A stretch of 64,000 nucleotides of DNA, from contig NZ_JBDFMI010000001.1 of assembly GCF_047238185.1 (NCBI RefSeq), positions 2,604,001 through 2,668,000 on the forward strand, written 5' to 3'. Origin of the DNA: Bacillus_AD sp047238185 (GTDB taxonomy: Bacteria > Bacillota > Bacilli > Bacillales > DSM-1321). The notes below the pieces were generated by a model. The model saw only the letters and a program-made list of their open reading frames with translations. It was not told the DNA's origin and did no database searches. The first letter of the stretch is position 1. Every line of letters begins with the position of its first letter. Below are positions 27,515-35,837 of the stretch, in pieces. Both the position numbers and the translations under genes were made by a program.

Positions 27515-27588
27515 AATCTATCTCCCCTTTTTATATTCATATTACCCGCAATTCTATATAATTAAAAACAGATAATATTCATATCTTT

Positions 27589-27603
27589 ATAACTAATAGT
27601 TAT
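27589..27603. promoter_or_regulatory. palindrome between SDR and LysR genes, candidate LysR operator
   Basis: ATAACTA-A-TAGTTAT is a perfect 7-bp inverted repeat of the ATAAC-N5-GTTAT form and fits the T-N11-A rule of LysR sites. It ends just upstream of the lysR ribosome binding site, as expected for autoregulation. Confidence 0.6.
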
Positions 27604-27617
27604 ATGAGGTGGTTACT

Positions 27618-28487
27618 ATGGATTTAACAAAACTAAACTATTTTACCTTGGTGGCAAAATACGAAAATTTCTCAAAAGCCGCAGAAGAAACCCATATTTC
27701 ACAGCCAGCCTTGAGCAAGGCCATTTCTTCTCTCGAACAAGATCTGGGCCTGGAATTATTCCATCGCCAAGCGAAACGCATCCGGTTGAATGAGAATGGG
27801 AAGCTCTTGCAAAAGCGCCTGCAACCGATTTTTGCCGATCTGGTTGACGTAGAACGGGAATTATCGGAACGGAAAGCGCTTGAAAAAGCACAGTTGAGGA
27901 TTATTTCAACTATGCCATATATGATTATGCAGCTAATTGACGGTTATCTCGACCGTTATCCAGATACTCATATTTACCAGGCGGCGCTATCAGAACAAAA
28001 TATCAATGATTTCATACATGAAGGAACATACGATTTATGTATTACAACAGATAGGATCGACCACCCCCATCTGGAATGGCTATTGCTTGATGAAGAACAG
28101 ATGTATATCAGTGTCCCCAGAAACCATCCGATGGCTGAGATGGACACTATTGACCTGGAAAATAAGACACTTGAACACGTAATTGGCCTGCCGGCATCCT
28201 ATTCTTTCCGCCAATTGACCGATCATTGGTGCTCGTCAGTGAATGCAACCGCCCGCCATACAATAGAGGTGGAAGAATCGACTATCATCCTGCAGCTAGT
28301 ACGGGCGGGAAAAGGAATTTCCTTTTCTCCCCATTCAGCCACTCACCTATATCGAGACGATATTCATCATATTAAGATCGAGAATTACCAATTCAAACGG
28401 AAAATCGGGTTATTGCTTCATCGGCATTATCACCGGTCTAGCCTATCCAAAAAATTCGTCGATTATTGCAAGGATTTTTTTAGTTAG
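27618..28487 (+). CDS. LysR family transcriptional regulator
   Basis: 289 aa from ATG 27618 with GAGGTGG upstream. The N-terminal winged helix-turn-helix MDLTKLNYFTLVAKYENFSK...ISQPALSKAISSLEQDLG is standard, followed by a two-lobe effector domain. It is divergently placed from an SDR gene, and a second SDR gene follows on the same strand, so one or both may be targets. The effector is unknown. Confidence 0.92.
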   Translation: MDLTKLNYFTLVAKYENFSKAAEETHISQPALSKAISSLEQDLGLELFHRQAKRIRLNENGKLLQKRLQPIFADLVDVERELSERKALEKAQLRIISTMPYMIMQLIDGYLDRYPDTHIYQAALSEQNINDFIHEGTYDLCITTDRIDHPHLEWLLLDEEQMYISVPRNHPMAEMDTIDLENKTLEHVIGLPASYSFRQLTDHWCSSVNATARHTIEVEESTIILQLVRAGKGISFSPHSATHLYRDDIHHIKIENYQFKRKIGLLLHRHYHRSSLSKKFVDYCKDFFS

Positions 28488-28661
28488 TGAAACGATTGCC
28501 GTTCTTATAATAGGTGATGGAAACAAGATTAAAAAAGAAGCGGACCGAATAATGCTTTCTAATATATAGCCTGAAACCTCCCCAGGCACTTCACTTCGTA
28601 TCCTTTTGCAATAAAGCTATAATTAGGATAGATTCATACCATCATTTTAGGGGGCTATATA

Positions 28662-29420
28662 ATGGGAAGACTATCAGGAAAAGCGGCAATCATTACAGGT
28701 GCCGGGCAAGGGCTCGGGAAGGCATATGCCACTGTATTCGCAAATGAGGGAGCGGCGGTTGCCGTTGTGGACCTAAATGAAGAAAATGCCCAAAAAACAG
28801 CGGACGAAATCAATGCTAACGGCGGAAAAGCCATTGCACTCGCAGCAGATGTCAGCAACCAAGAGCAAGTGAACGAAGCTGTCAAAAAAACAGTCGAAGC
28901 GTTCGGAACCGTGGATATTCTGGTGAATAACGCACAAGGTTTATCGGGCACTAAACCATTGATTGAAGTGACGACACGCGATATGGAAATCACTTGGCGG
29001 ACAGGCCCATTGGGCAGCCTCTACTTCATGCAGGCATGCTATCCCTACATGAAACAAAGCGGCGGCAGAGTGATCAATGTTTGCTCCGATACAGGAATCG
29101 AAGGCTTTACAGGTTTTGCTGCCTACGGGTCAGCAAAAGAAGCAATACGGGCACTAACACGCGTAGCTGCACGCGAATGGGGGAAAGACAATATCACAGT
29201 CAATGTGATCTCGCCTGGGGCCATGACACCGGCCGCAAAAGCATTCATGGAATCAGAACCTGAACAATACGCAGCGATTATGGCACCAGTACCTCTCGGA
29301 AGATTGGGCGACCCTGTCGAAGACATCGCACCAGGGCTTGTATTCCTTGCAAGCGAAGAAGGCAGGTTCATTACCGGACAAACAATCGAGTTAAATGGCG
29401 GCCATACATTTGTCCGTTAA
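28662..29420 (+). CDS. SDR family oxidoreductase
   Basis: 252 aa short-chain dehydrogenase distinct from the one at 26777. It has TGAGQGLGKA, VVDLNEEN, NNAQG in place of the usual NNAG, catalytic Ser in NVCSDTG and YGSAK. C-terminal GQTIELNGGHTFVR. Own ribosome binding site (AGGGGGC) and a strong terminator downstream, so probably a single-gene unit after lysR. Substrate unknown. Confidence 0.92.
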   Translation: MGRLSGKAAIITGAGQGLGKAYATVFANEGAAVAVVDLNEENAQKTADEINANGGKAIALAADVSNQEQVNEAVKKTVEAFGTVDILVNNAQGLSGTKPLIEVTTRDMEITWRTGPLGSLYFMQACYPYMKQSGGRVINVCSDTGIEGFTGFAAYGSAKEAIRALTRVAAREWGKDNITVNVISPGAMTPAAKAFMESEPEQYAAIMAPVPLGRLGDPVEDIAPGLVFLASEEGRFITGQTIELNGGHTFVR

Positions 29421-29426
29421 AACATC

Positions 29427-29458
29427 AAGCCGGACGTTTCATATACGTCCGGCTTTAG
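29427..29458 (+). terminator. terminator after second SDR gene
   Basis: AAGCCGGACGT-TTCATAT-ACGTCCGGCTTT, 11-bp perfect arms with a short T-run. Confidence 0.85.
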
Positions 29459-29606
29459 TTGGAGTTGCCGAAACATCTGCACTCCGGATATCCTCTTTTA
29501 TAATGGCTGTAATTTACTCGTTCCAACAAACTTCTTCACATGGCATATTTAAAAAGGAAAGAACATTTCCTAAGGATGCTATTTTATTTAACATACAGGT
29601 TACGTT

Positions 29607-29726
29607 TCATTTTCTGTATCCAATAACCTCCAATATCTCTATTTGTTGCTTTGCTTTTATGTATGAACTTCTTAACAAGTCATACATAAAAGCAAGTACA
29701 ACGAAAAGCAGAATGAAAAAAAGCAT
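29607..29726 (-). CDS. 39-aa single-span membrane protein
   Basis: ATG 29726 behind a strong GGAGGGG opens a 39-codon frame to TGA 29607. The peptide starts with a transmembrane helix, MLFFILLFVVLAFMYDLL, followed by a short basic/amphipathic tail with IKAKQQIEILEVI. This helix-plus-coil shape is common among Bacillus mini-membrane proteins. Function unknown. Confidence 0.65.
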   Translation of the reverse strand: MLFFILLFVVLAFMYDLLRSSYIKAKQQIEILEVIGYRK

Positions 29727-29803
29727 GGTTACCCCTCCCCTTTACTATATCAATTCGCCACAAGGATAAATACTTCCTATTAAGCTACACTTCGCCGTTA
29801 TGA

Positions 29804-30544
29804 CTAATGAATATCGCCAACTGTTCCGCAATTAAATCCTATTGAGAATGCTTTCTGAGTCGCTATACCAGCATTTTTATAAATTCCTTCAATTCGAATG
29901 TTGTATGTCCGGCCGTTGTCTATTCGAGAAACATCATATGATGTTTGTACCCAATCGCCATGGGAAGAACTTGCTATATGTGATGTAATGCGATCTACAT
30001 TTGAAAATACTTGACCTTTTTGAGCCTCATTATACTGTGTTTCAAATCTGCCCGTAACCTCTACAGAAAAGATGATATCGCTAACGTAAAGATGGGCTGT
30101 TTTTTTCGTTTCTCCATTCATCCCCATAACAGCTTCTGTAGTAGTTGATGGTAATGCGTTCAATGCTTTACGTTCATTTGCCAAAAATGAATCGATATGT
30201 TTTTGTACCCTATTTTTATATTCTTTCGGTTCAACCCAATCTTCAGGTTTAAAATCAGAAATCGGAGGAACATCAAGACCGATACCAATTTTTGTGTTAT
30301 TTGCTTCTTCCACAATTTCCTTATATTGTTTATAATAAACTTCTTTTTGTTCCTGAGTTAATAGTAAAGGTATCGTTTTTTTAACAGCCTCTTTATCCAT
30401 ATTGGATACATGCTTATCTAGTTTTTCAGCCAAAACTTTTGATTCATCTTTTACTTTTTGTTTAGTGTCCATTTCCCCATTTTCACTGCACCCTCCTAAA
30501 ACCATTGTTCCAAGTAATATACTTGCATGTACATATTTTTTCAC
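29804..30544 (-). CDS. lipoprotein of unknown function
   Basis: 246 aa from GTG 30544, 10 bases after AAGGAT (a GTG two codons earlier is possible). The signal ends in the lipobox MVLGGC. A charged helical region (KLDKHVSNMDKEAVKKT) precedes an alpha/beta domain with HLYVSDIIFSVEVTGRF and RTYNIRIEGIYKN. No catalytic motif. A+T-rich codons. Cell-surface location is the only firm inference. Confidence 0.65.
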   Translation of the reverse strand: MKKYVHASILLGTMVLGGCSENGEMDTKQKVKDESKVLAEKLDKHVSNMDKEAVKKTIPLLLTQEQKEVYYKQYKEIVEEANNTKIGIGLDVPPISDFKPEDWVEPKEYKNRVQKHIDSFLANERKALNALPSTTTEAVMGMNGETKKTAHLYVSDIIFSVEVTGRFETQYNEAQKGQVFSNVDRITSHIASSSHGDWVQTSYDVSRIDNGRTYNIRIEGIYKNAGIATQKAFSIGFNCGTVGDIH

Positions 30545-30819
30545 ACTCACCCATCCTTAATGTAAGTATTTTCCAATATTGTACTATAAAAAGGATTTAA
30601 TAAATGATTTAATACATATAAAGCCAGAAAAATAGTTCCTTAATTTGTTAAAATAGTTCACTATGTTCTTAATGGGATCGATAAAAATTATTTTGGGAAA
30701 ACACCATTATCATTGCATTGTCATTTTTTCCATTCAGGTTTTCTTATTAAATGAACGAGGCAGAATCGCATGATGGGAATTAGTATTTTATAGCATAACT
30801 TCTATATGAGGAGGAGACT

Positions 30820-31413
30820 ATGATTCAAACTAGTAAAAATTCAGATTCTGTTGTTATAATAGTTCACGAAATATATGGGATCAATCAACACATTAAAAAT
30901 TTTTGTAAAACATTATCTGATCAGAATTTTGATGTCATCTGCCCAAACTTGCTGGATAAGATTATTCCTTACGATTATTCACAAGAAGAAACAGCATATC
31001 GCCATTTTATTGAGAACGTTGGTTTCATGAATGCTGCAAAATCTATTAAGGAACTCGTAGAAGATTTAAACGATGATTATAAAAAAATATTTATTGTTGG
31101 ATTTAGTGTAGGTGCAACGGTAGCTTGGTTGTGCAGTGAGTTGAAATTTATTAATGGAATAGTTGGATACTATGGTTCACGTATTAGGAATTTTGTTGAT
31201 ATACGACCGAAATGCTCTACTATATTATTCTTCCCCGAATTCGAACCCTCTTTTAATGTAAATGAATTGATTGAATTTCTCAAAATAAAAAACATTGAAG
31301 TACATAAGTGCAAGGGAAAACACGGATTCAACGACCCATTTTCTAAAAAATACCATGCTAAATCATCACAAAAAGCATTTAAGAGGACCGTGAACTTTTT
31401 GAAACAAAATTAA
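30820..31413 (+). CDS. dienelactone-hydrolase-like alpha/beta hydrolase
   Basis: 197 aa from ATG 30820 with GAGGAGGAG upstream. Small single-domain alpha/beta hydrolase of the dienelactone hydrolase type: IIVHEIYGINQHIKNF at the start, nucleophile elbow GFSVGAT and catalytic-His region GKHGFNDPF. The elbow carries Ser where true dienelactone hydrolases have Cys, so a different ester substrate is likely. A+T-rich. No metabolic context nearby. Confidence 0.8.
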   Translation: MIQTSKNSDSVVIIVHEIYGINQHIKNFCKTLSDQNFDVICPNLLDKIIPYDYSQEETAYRHFIENVGFMNAAKSIKELVEDLNDDYKKIFIVGFSVGATVAWLCSELKFINGIVGYYGSRIRNFVDIRPKCSTILFFPEFEPSFNVNELIEFLKIKNIEVHKCKGKHGFNDPFSKKYHAKSSQKAFKRTVNFLKQN

Positions 31414-31543
31414 GGCACATCCATTTTCTATTATGTCGCTAACGTAGGCATAAAATCCACTTCCGCCCAGCAGATGCTTCAATCCATGTTTAAAGTTTCT
31501 CCTGCAAGGTATTAATGAATATACGGCGAAGGAGACGATGAAG

Positions 31544-31762
31544 ATGGAAAAAGAGAATAAAAACACGCATAAGTGGAAAAAAGACAATAGGGACCATCCC
31601 GAACAATACCCTACAGATAACGAAAGCCTGTTCGATAAGTTTGAGAGCGAACAAAATGTAGACCCGATCCCGATGGAAGAATTAAAGCAAAATGCAAAAG
31701 ATGAAAAAGACAAGCATCACACAAAAGATACTTCATCAAGTGAAAGAAAAGGCAGCCTCTAA
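31544..31762 (+). CDS. small hydrophilic protein, 72 aa
   Basis: ATG 31544 is 9 bases from AAGGAG; an ATG two codons earlier is only 3 bases away. The protein is extremely charged, rich in Lys, Glu, Asp, Asn and His, with no hydrophobic core, and is probably disordered. A terminator follows at once. Such peptides in Bacillus are often spore or stress related, but no family is recognised. Confidence 0.6.
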   Translation: MEKENKNTHKWKKDNRDHPEQYPTDNESLFDKFESEQNVDPIPMEELKQNAKDEKDKHHTKDTSSSERKGSL

Positions 31763-31783
31763 GTATAGGGGCTGTCCTTTTTC
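31747..31783 (+). terminator. terminator of the small hydrophilic gene
   Basis: AAAAGG-CAGCC...GGCTG-TCCTTTTT imperfect hairpin with T-run, overlapping the stop codon. Confidence 0.7.
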
Positions 31784-31906
31784 ATCTCTGGACAGTAGCT
31801 TATCCTCCATGAATCCTATTTCATCTGATAGAAAAAGCCATTCCGTTTATGCTAGAATCTAAATGGAATACTAATCATAAGATACATTAAAAAGTGAGGA
31901 AATACG

Positions 31907-32647
31907 ATGATTGCAAAAACAGAAGAAGATTTTAATGGTTTGAAGGAAATTGGCAAGATTGTTGCCTCCATTAGAGATGAATTGGTACAAAGAACAATTC
32001 CTGGCGTAACGACTAAAGAGCTTGATGAGATCGCCGGAGAGCTTTTCGAAAAAGCAGGTGCAGTTTCTGCCCCAAAAGGCGAATATGATTTTCCTGGCTA
32101 TACGTGCATCAGTGTGAATGATGAAGTGGCACATGGTATTCCAGGTGCTCGGGTTATTAGTGAAGGAGATTTAGTGAATATAGATGTTTCCGGTTCCAAG
32201 AACGGTTATTTTGCAGATACTGGCATTTCATTTGTAGTAGGCGAAGGAGAAGAAATAGTAACGAAAATATGCCTTGTTGCCAAAAAGGCATTTGAAGCAG
32301 GGCTTAAGAAAATAAAACCTGGTTCCAAAAAAAGCAGAATCGGAAAAGTGGTATTCCAAACAGCGAGAGAAAATGGATTGACTGTTATCAAAAACCTTAC
32401 AGGACATGGTATTGGACGTAAAATACACGAAGCGCCTGACCACATTTATAATTATAATGAGACATGGGATGATGAATTATTAAAGGAAGGAATGGTTATC
32501 GCTTTCGAACCATTTATCTCAACCTTTGAAGAAGAAGTATTCCAAAAAGAAGATGGCTGGACCTATGCTACTGAAAAAAGCTTCGTAGCTCAATTGGAAC
32601 ATACGATTATCATTACTAAAGATGGTCCAATTATTATCACACTTTAA
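31907..32647 (+). CDS. type I methionine aminopeptidase (second-copy type)
   Basis: 246 aa metalloenzyme that removes N-terminal Met. The metal ligands are visible in order: Asp in VNIDVSG, Asp in YFADTG, His in GHGIGRKIHE, Glu in AFEPF and Glu in AQLEHTI. The gene is outside the secY-adk-map-infA ribosomal cluster, so it is probably a second copy, like yflG in B. subtilis. A strong terminator follows. Confidence 0.92.
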   Translation: MIAKTEEDFNGLKEIGKIVASIRDELVQRTIPGVTTKELDEIAGELFEKAGAVSAPKGEYDFPGYTCISVNDEVAHGIPGARVISEGDLVNIDVSGSKNGYFADTGISFVVGEGEEIVTKICLVAKKAFEAGLKKIKPGSKKSRIGKVVFQTARENGLTVIKNLTGHGIGRKIHEAPDHIYNYNETWDDELLKEGMVIAFEPFISTFEEEVFQKEDGWTYATEKSFVAQLEHTIIITKDGPIIITL

Positions 32648-32727
32648 TTCAGGTATATGTGAAAAAGAAAAAAAGCTGGAGTTCGCTTATTAATAGGTAC
32701 TTTAGTAAAAAATAAACATCAAAATAA

Positions 32728-32764
32728 AATGAGCTTGGAGATTCATTTTCAAGCTCATTTTTAT
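32728..32764 (+). terminator. terminator of methionine aminopeptidase gene
   Basis: AATGAGCTTG...CAAGCTCATT followed by TTTTAT. Confidence 0.85.
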
Positions 32765-33065
32765 ATCCTAATAAAACAAGATTTTAACGCATAGAATGGG
32801 TGTCTCTTAGCCATTACTTATTTTCGGTTTTACAAGTTCTATGAACACCTTCAACGATAACGTTCTTCCTCTCTTGTTGATTAGACATTTCCATTTTAAT
32901 TCCTAAAGATTGATTACAATGTCTCCCTCCTTGAATCCTTCCTGGTTCACTAGAATAGACAGACAAAGACCCTCCTATCGATATAAGGCCCAAAAGTTGA
33001 ATCACCAAACTAATACAGACACATTACAGTGGAATAACCTCTGCCTTCCAAGCTCAAGTTCTCTT
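32765..33065. other. 301-bp gap with only a doubtful short frame
   Basis: A reverse frame ending at 32814 (last residues VEGVHRTCKTENK) could start at an ATG near 32897 as a 26-aa peptide, but its ribosome binding site is weak; a strong AAGGAGGGAG further upstream (near 32925-32934) has no usable start codon after it. It may be a decayed small gene. Confidence 0.35.
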
Positions 33066-34475
33066 TTATACAGTCTTTTTATGTGTGAGGAATAGACTCG
33101 GGATGAATACTCCTGCGAGAGCAATGGCGGAAACTAAAAAACCGGCATGATAACCTTTTAAACTATTAGATATACTTGGTTGCACTCCTTGAATGACAGA
33201 TGCGACGACGGTTGCGATAACGGCTGTCCCAAAGCTTGAACCAAGGTTTTCAATCATATTTATACCGACACCTGCCTCTGGCAGTTGTTTGCTATCAAGG
33301 CCAGTATAAGCGTCACTCGTCAATGGAAGCATAATGCCTCCAACGCTGGTTCCACGGATGAACAATATGATTGAAATCCACATCATACTTGTTTGATCTG
33401 TGACAAAGAGAAGCGGAATCGATCCGATAAGCGCAATAACTATGCTAACCATGACCACGTATTTGGCACCGATCTTATCAATCATCTTTCCGATGAGCGG
33501 GCGGGTAACGAGCATCCCAACTCCTTGAGGAATTAATGCTAGTGCGGCTTCAATGGCCGTGAAATGACGGGAATGTTGAAAAAATAATGGAAGTATTAAC
33601 ATGGGACCCATAATGGCGATATTTGCTAAGAACAATCCAATGCTGGATGCCAAGAAGCTCTTGTGTGCAAACATATCCATCGGCAGCACTGTTTGATTCT
33701 TTCGGATTCGATTATACACAAGATAAATGACTGCTAAACTAAGTCCTGCTCCACCCCATAGGATTGTTTGGCTATTATTAAACGATGCATGGTCCGCTGC
33801 TTTCGTAATCCCATATATCAACGATGCACTCATTAACGATAAATCGATAATCCCAAAAACGTCGAGTTTACTAGCTTTGTTGAATGGTTCAAAATCTGGA
33901 ATTGTTTTTACCATAAGTGGTGCAGCCACCAAAACAATGAACACATTAATGAAAAATATCCAATGCCAGGAAGCGCCATGAATGATGAAGCCGCCGATTA
34001 CCGGTCCTAAAATGGGGCCGAAGATCATCGGTGTGCTAACAATTGCCATCACTTTCCCGAGATGTTCCGGGCCAGCTGTTTTCACTAAAAGTGTAGACAT
34101 AAGCGTGGTAATAATCCCAGCGCTAAATCCTTGAAGTAAACGGAAAAAGATAAAACTGGAAATGTCCCAGCTAATTCCTGCAAAAACAGAAATGACACCA
34201 AAGGCGACGACTGCGCCGACGAAGATTTTCTTTCCGTTATATTTGTTCATAAGCCAACCAGATATCGGCACTGCAACGGCAAGGGCTAAAACATAACCAG
34301 TAATGGCCCATTGGATAATATCTAGGGTCGTATTGAAATCCTTCGTTAGTTTGCCGATGGCAATGTTCACCATTGTTGAGTCAAGCATTGGCGCTATTGC
34401 TCCAAGTGCAATAGCCCAAGCAGCCGCGAGAATTCCTTTTGGCAATACTGCTTCCTTCCCTTTATCATTTGGCAT
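33066..34475 (-). CDS. MFS drug:H+ antiporter, DHA2 (14-span) family
   Basis: 469 aa with 14 expected helices. Typical segments are LDSTMVNIAIGKLTKDF, WAITGYVLALAVAVPISGWLMNKYNGKK (motif A region) and GPILGPVIGGF (antiporter motif C). It exports drugs or toxic organics using the proton gradient. GAGAGGAG precedes the ATG. It has its own promoter carrying two copies of a 16-base repeat, and a MarR gene lies directly upstream, so MarR-controlled efflux is expected. Confidence 0.93.
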   Translation of the reverse strand: MPNDKGKEAVLPKGILAAAWAIALGAIAPMLDSTMVNIAIGKLTKDFNTTLDIIQWAITGYVLALAVAVPISGWLMNKYNGKKIFVGAVVAFGVISVFAGISWDISSFIFFRLLQGFSAGIITTLMSTLLVKTAGPEHLGKVMAIVSTPMIFGPILGPVIGGFIIHGASWHWIFFINVFIVLVAAPLMVKTIPDFEPFNKASKLDVFGIIDLSLMSASLIYGITKAADHASFNNSQTILWGGAGLSLAVIYLVYNRIRKNQTVLPMDMFAHKSFLASSIGLFLANIAIMGPMLILPLFFQHSRHFTAIEAALALIPQGVGMLVTRPLIGKMIDKIGAKYVVMVSIVIALIGSIPLLFVTDQTSMMWISIILFIRGTSVGGIMLPLTSDAYTGLDSKQLPEAGVGINMIENLGSSFGTAVIATVVASVIQGVQPSISNSLKGYHAGFLVSAIALAGVFIPSLFLTHKKTV

Positions 34476-34503
34476 ATTATTCTCCTCTCAGCATGTATTT
34501 TTA

Positions 34504-34551
34504 GTTTCCTTGTCAACAAAATATAACAATGTTTTGTTTCTTCGTCAACAA
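34504..34551 (-). promoter_or_regulatory. MFS promoter with paired MarR-type operator repeats
   Basis: On the reverse strand TTGACG (34543-34548), 17 bases, then TATATT (34520-34525). Two near-identical 16-mers, GTTTCTTCGTCAACAA (34536-34551) and GTTTCCTTGTCAACAA (34504-34519), cover the -35 box and the start-point region. Each holds a TTGTYRACAA-like palindrome. Confidence 0.7.
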
Positions 34552-34564
34552 TAAAACCCCAAAT

Positions 34565-34603
34565 AAAAAGCAGCCACTCCCCATAGAGAGTGGCTGCTTT
34601 TTG
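34565..34603. terminator. terminator between marR and MFS gene
   Basis: AAAAAGCAGCCACTC-8 bases-GAGTGGCTGCTTTTT, perfect arms; ends the marR transcript before the MFS promoter. Confidence 0.9.
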
Positions 34604-34615
34604 GTTTACTCACTT

Positions 34616-35089
34616 TTATTCCAACTTACTATTTAGACCCTGTTTCTTTATTTCTGCATCCAAATGACTGCTGTATTTTTTCGCGAAGGAAAGCATACTA
34701 TCAAACTGCTCAACAGTTACTTGCTCGAATACAGCTTGATCCCGTTCTCGAAACTCTTTGTGCAGTTCCTCATGGATTTGATAAATGACTTTCCCTTGTT
34801 CCGTAAGCCTAAAATAGATTTCCTTCTTGTTTTCCGGTTTCTTGTAACTTTCAATTAAGCCTTTTTCGATGAGCTTCTTCGTTAATTTACTGATGGCACC
34901 TCTAGTCATATAAAGGGATTCCGCAAGTTTTGTCACATTGGAATCACTATTTTTTTCAATCGATTCTATACAATGTACTTCAGAGGGCTTATAACCCTTA
35001 AGACTGTTTTCCATTTTATCCTTATTAAGCCATGCCATCTTGTTAAATAAGTCCCTGAAACTCATAATGAGCTGATCTTCTTTGTTCAT
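34616..35089 (-). CDS. MarR family transcriptional regulator
   Basis: 157 aa from ATG 35089 with GGGGGAGG 7 bases upstream; the longer frame begins ahead of this site. The winged helix-turn-helix NVTKLAESLYMTRGAISKLTKKLIEKGLI and wing KKEIYFRLTEQG are clear. It is followed by a terminator and then the MFS exporter gene with its own promoter, so it probably represses that exporter and perhaps itself. Confidence 0.92.
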   Translation of the reverse strand: MNKEDQLIMSFRDLFNKMAWLNKDKMENSLKGYKPSEVHCIESIEKNSDSNVTKLAESLYMTRGAISKLTKKLIEKGLIESYKKPENKKEIYFRLTEQGKVIYQIHEELHKEFRERDQAVFEQVTVEQFDSMLSFAKKYSSHLDAEIKKQGLNSKLE

Positions 35090-35227
35090 GGCTTGTCCTC
35101 CCCCGTTGGCGCGTAAACATACCCCAGTGCCATTTTGTTTGTATTTCAATAATAGCAATTGATGAAATGAACCAATCCATCAAAAGGCAAGCAGTTCAAC
35201 TGCAAAAACATATGCAAAGCCTATGGC

Positions 35228-35755
35228 TTACGTACTTTTGCCATTGCCCGAGTTATACATATAATCCTTGATTACATGCCAGCATTCCAGTTTTTCCTCA
35301 TAGGTTTTATTATACTTCCCTGGCGTTGGCGATGTCGACGGCATTAACATATAACCGATGCCTTCGACCGGCTCATTTCCGAAATATTTTTTAAACGTAG
35401 CGAAGGCCTTCGTCCCGTTGAAAAGAATTAATTTTAATTGGGGATGCTGCTTTATGAATGGAATCAACTTGTTCGGCACTTCTTCCCTGATGCTTGAATC
35501 AAGGCTTCCCTTACGGCGACAGGAACCAATCACATCCCACAGAGCAAGGCGGTGCCTTAAAGCGAATTCAACGCGAAGCCTATAATCCTCCTCCAACGGT
35601 TCATCAAACAGGCTGTATACGATCGGCCAAAAATGATTTCTTCCATTTCCGTAATATTGCTGTTTTTGTATAGATATTTCACCAGGCATCGAGCCGAGTA
35701 TAAGGACCTTGGCATCGGGGGCCGATATAGGCTGCATGGAATTGATCACTGTCAT
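35228..35755 (-). CDS. DNA-deoxyinosine (hypoxanthine) glycosylase, UDG superfamily
   Basis: 175 aa from ATG 35755, 9 bases after AAGGAG. Uracil-DNA-glycosylase superfamily member: motif 1 region VLILGSMPGEISIQKQQYYGN, NHFWPIVYSLF, LWDVIGSCRRKGSLD, and the late motif MLMPSTSPTPGKYNKTY. These match the deoxyinosine-specific branch, which removes hypoxanthine arising from deaminated adenine. The longer upstream frame is not supported. Confidence 0.85.
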   Translation of the reverse strand: MTVINSMQPISAPDAKVLILGSMPGEISIQKQQYYGNGRNHFWPIVYSLFDEPLEEDYRLRVEFALRHRLALWDVIGSCRRKGSLDSSIREEVPNKLIPFIKQHPQLKLILFNGTKAFATFKKYFGNEPVEGIGYMLMPSTSPTPGKYNKTYEEKLECWHVIKDYMYNSGNGKST

Positions 35756-35837
35756 CGCATTCTCTCCTTTTCCGGGCATTCTACTATTCATGATACCGAA
35801 AGGCACACATAAACTAAAGACTCTAGCCTCCCAATCC

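Noticed and set aside
29395..29769. Forward frame of 124 codons after the second SDR gene
   Set aside because: It runs through the SDR terminator and is antisense to the better-supported 39-aa gene.
32814..33008. Reverse frame of 64 codons
   Set aside because: No start with a fitting ribosome binding site; at most a decayed short peptide.
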